Shown one piece after another: positions 62,854 through 64,000 of a stretch of DNA of 64,000 bases. The stretch's first letter is position 1. Every line of letters begins with the position of its first letter. The stretch spans positions 1-64,000 of the forward strand of contig JADJSX010000009.1 of the NCBI GenBank assembly GCA_016711485.1, written 5' to 3'. The stretch comes from Leptospiraceae bacterium (GTDB taxonomy: Bacteria > Spirochaetota > Leptospiria > Leptospirales > Leptospiraceae). The position numbers and the translations under genes were made by a program. A model generated the notes under the pieces. It was not told the origin of the DNA and did not search any database. It was given only the letters and a program-made list of their open reading frames with translations.

Positions 62854-64000
62854 TGTTTCATTTTCCTAATTTTATAACCGCTTTCTTCTAAATAGATTAG
62901 TTTATCTTCCGGTTTAATCATTTTGTCCTTTTTTGGATTTAACTGAATTAAGTCAGACTTTGAATCTATATATCCAATCAAAATCCATCTTCTTTGTTTA
63001 TATAAATTTTCTAGTAATTCCTGAAATTCGGCAGTTTGTTCGGTAAAATGAGAAAGCAGATTAATGTCTAAATCAATTCCCCCTTTTTGGAGAAGCTGTT
63101 CATAGATTTGCAAAATCCCCGGATTGATCAACTCCATATTTAGAATCTTTGCTACTATTAAATTTCCTAGCACATAATGAAAGTTAGACTCTGGAATTTT
63201 TCTGACAATTTCTTCATTCTCCGGATTTTGAATTTCGCATAGGATTTGGTATTTGTATTTTTCTGGATTTTTTTTCCTTAAGTGAATTAATTTTAATATT
63301 TTAAAAAGTGTATCTGTATCCTCAGAAGGTTTTCCTGCTGCCAAATATTCTTCCGAAGATAGAACTAAAATTTTATCAAACTTCTCAAGCGGAATTTTCT
63401 CAATAATCTCTTTCTCAGAACTAAATTCACAAGGATAAATAAAAATTTCATTTCCTCCGTGAGAAGATTTAACAGAGGATACTTTTTTTTTCCATTTAAT
63501 TTCAGATTCGTTTGCATAAATAAAAATTTGTTTCTCCATTTTTTCGAATTCTTCAATCACGTATAGAACACGTGAGTTCATTCCTATAATAGCAATTATT
63601 TCTCCTTGTTCGGTTTCCTTTTTTTTTCTATTATTATCCAGTAATAGTATATTGCCATTTACATCTTTTTCCTTCCAGATTATTGATTTTTCTGAATCGG
63701 CTATTAATATCAGCTCGTCAGTTTCCCCAATTACAAAATCCAATGCAGGAGCGAGGATAACAGCATTATTCCTTCTTATTCCTATTGGAATAGCTTGAGG
63801 AAAAGAATTTATTACGTTTTCAAAAACTTTTCCCAAAAACGAATTGGATTTATGAAAATAAATTTCATTTCCTTCATAACTTAACAATTCATGAAATATT
63901 GAATAATAGTGCGGATTCAACAAAAGAAGTGATATAAACTTTGCGTTGTAATAATTTTTATTGAATGCAACTACATTTTTATCTTCGATATAATCTAAAT
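62850..64000 (-). CDS. CASTOR/POLLUX-like ion channel protein, 5' end outside window
   Basis: Open to the window edge: upstream of a possible TTG at 63923 the frame continues with DYIEDKNVVAFNKNYYNAKF, so the start lies beyond 64000. About 383 residues are visible. LLNPHYYSIFHELLSYEGNE and PIGIRRNNAVILAP match the cytoplasmic part of CASTOR/POLLUX/SYM8 proteins, whose RCK-like domains gate a cation channel. A second nucleotide-binding-like fold begins GEIIAIIGMNSRVLYVIEEF. The pore helices should lie upstream, out of view. Coupled to the thiolase gene. Confidence 0.78.
   Translation of the reverse strand, partial: LDYIEDKNVVAFNKNYYNAKFISLLLLNPHYYSIFHELLSYEGNEIYFHKSNSFLGKVFENVINSFPQAIPIGIRRNNAVILAPALDFVIGETDELILIADSEKSIIWKEKDVNGNILLLDNNRKKKETEQGEIIAIIGMNSRVLYVIEEFEKMEKQIFIYANESEIKWKKKVSSVKSSHGGNEIFIYPCEFSSEKEIIEKIPLEKFDKILVLSSEEYLAAGKPSEDTDTLFKILKLIHLRKKNPEKYKYQILCEIQNPENEEIVRKIPESNFHYVLGNLIVAKILNMELINPGILQIYEQLLQKGGIDLDINLLSHFTEQTAEFQELLENLYKQRRWILIGYIDSKSDLIQLNPKKDKMIKPEDKLIYLEESGYKIRKMKQ

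Noticed and set aside
1..64000. tRNA, rRNA, tmRNA or other structured RNA genes
   Set aside because: No cloverleaf-like or rRNA-like sequence was recognised by eye in the intergenic regions; a covariance-model scan would be decisive.

Overview
The window looks like a chromosomal piece of a Leptospira-like spirochaete (order Leptospirales). It is AT-rich. It carries a radical-SAM spiro-SPASM protein, FecR-type proteins with GKYYWRV-like repeats, a PilZ protein resembling the Leptospira DUF1577 family, a pair of adjacent hsp20 genes, and a rimO-pgsA-trpD-yajC-secD-secF-ribD-ribE-ribBA string that I associate with leptospires. The species call is inference; no rRNA or tRNA gene was seen.

Region 1 (1-8000) is decayed. 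A FecR-domain gene is shattered by frameshifts and stops. The next exported-protein gene has at least two frameshifts. A TonB-dependent receptor gene is split by an ISAs1-type insertion sequence (4321-5510) with 15-bp inverted ends and a perfect 10-bp target duplication. The transposase is itself frameshifted. The other half of the region holds a small lipoprotein gene and two copies of a MITE-like repeat.

Region 2 (8000-23000): a Cache/HAMP diguanylate cyclase sits directly behind a sugar-type solute-binding lipoprotein, divergent from an MHS-type transporter. Then come a gamma-carbonic-anhydrase-like protein, an unknown exported protein and the ribosome/replication operon rpsF-ssb-rpsR-rplI-dnaB. 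A second string with its own promoter follows: SurA/PpiC chaperone, spiro-SPASM radical SAM enzyme, SpsF-SpsG fusion and TPR protein, joined by start/stop overlaps. It may serve envelope or flagellar glycan chemistry.

Region 3 (23000-29000) is accessory: an ankyrin protein, a gene remnant, dispersed intergenic repeats, a HEPN/nucleotidyltransferase pair, and a tightly coupled three-gene set (HEAT-SH3, two-TM SHOCT, and TerB-DnaJ-SHOCT membrane proteins). The first gene of that set contains ten CAGAG repeats near its start, so it is a phase-variation candidate. The first two proteins share an N-terminal helical domain. This set is the best candidate for an undescribed system here.

Region 4 (29000-64000) is mostly housekeeping: kdsA, pyrG, a CPA2 antiporter, ubiA/ubiX, a DUF4349 lipoprotein, leuS, comEC-rsmA, a PilZ protein, a crotonase-fold protein, and two hsp20 genes under two tandem CIRCE operators. 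It continues with a saccharopine-dehydrogenase-like reductase, riboflavin genes with a STAS protein between them, the Sec accessory genes, trpD-pgsA-rimO-rodZ-lolA, a thiolase, and a CASTOR/POLLUX-like channel protein cut by the window end.
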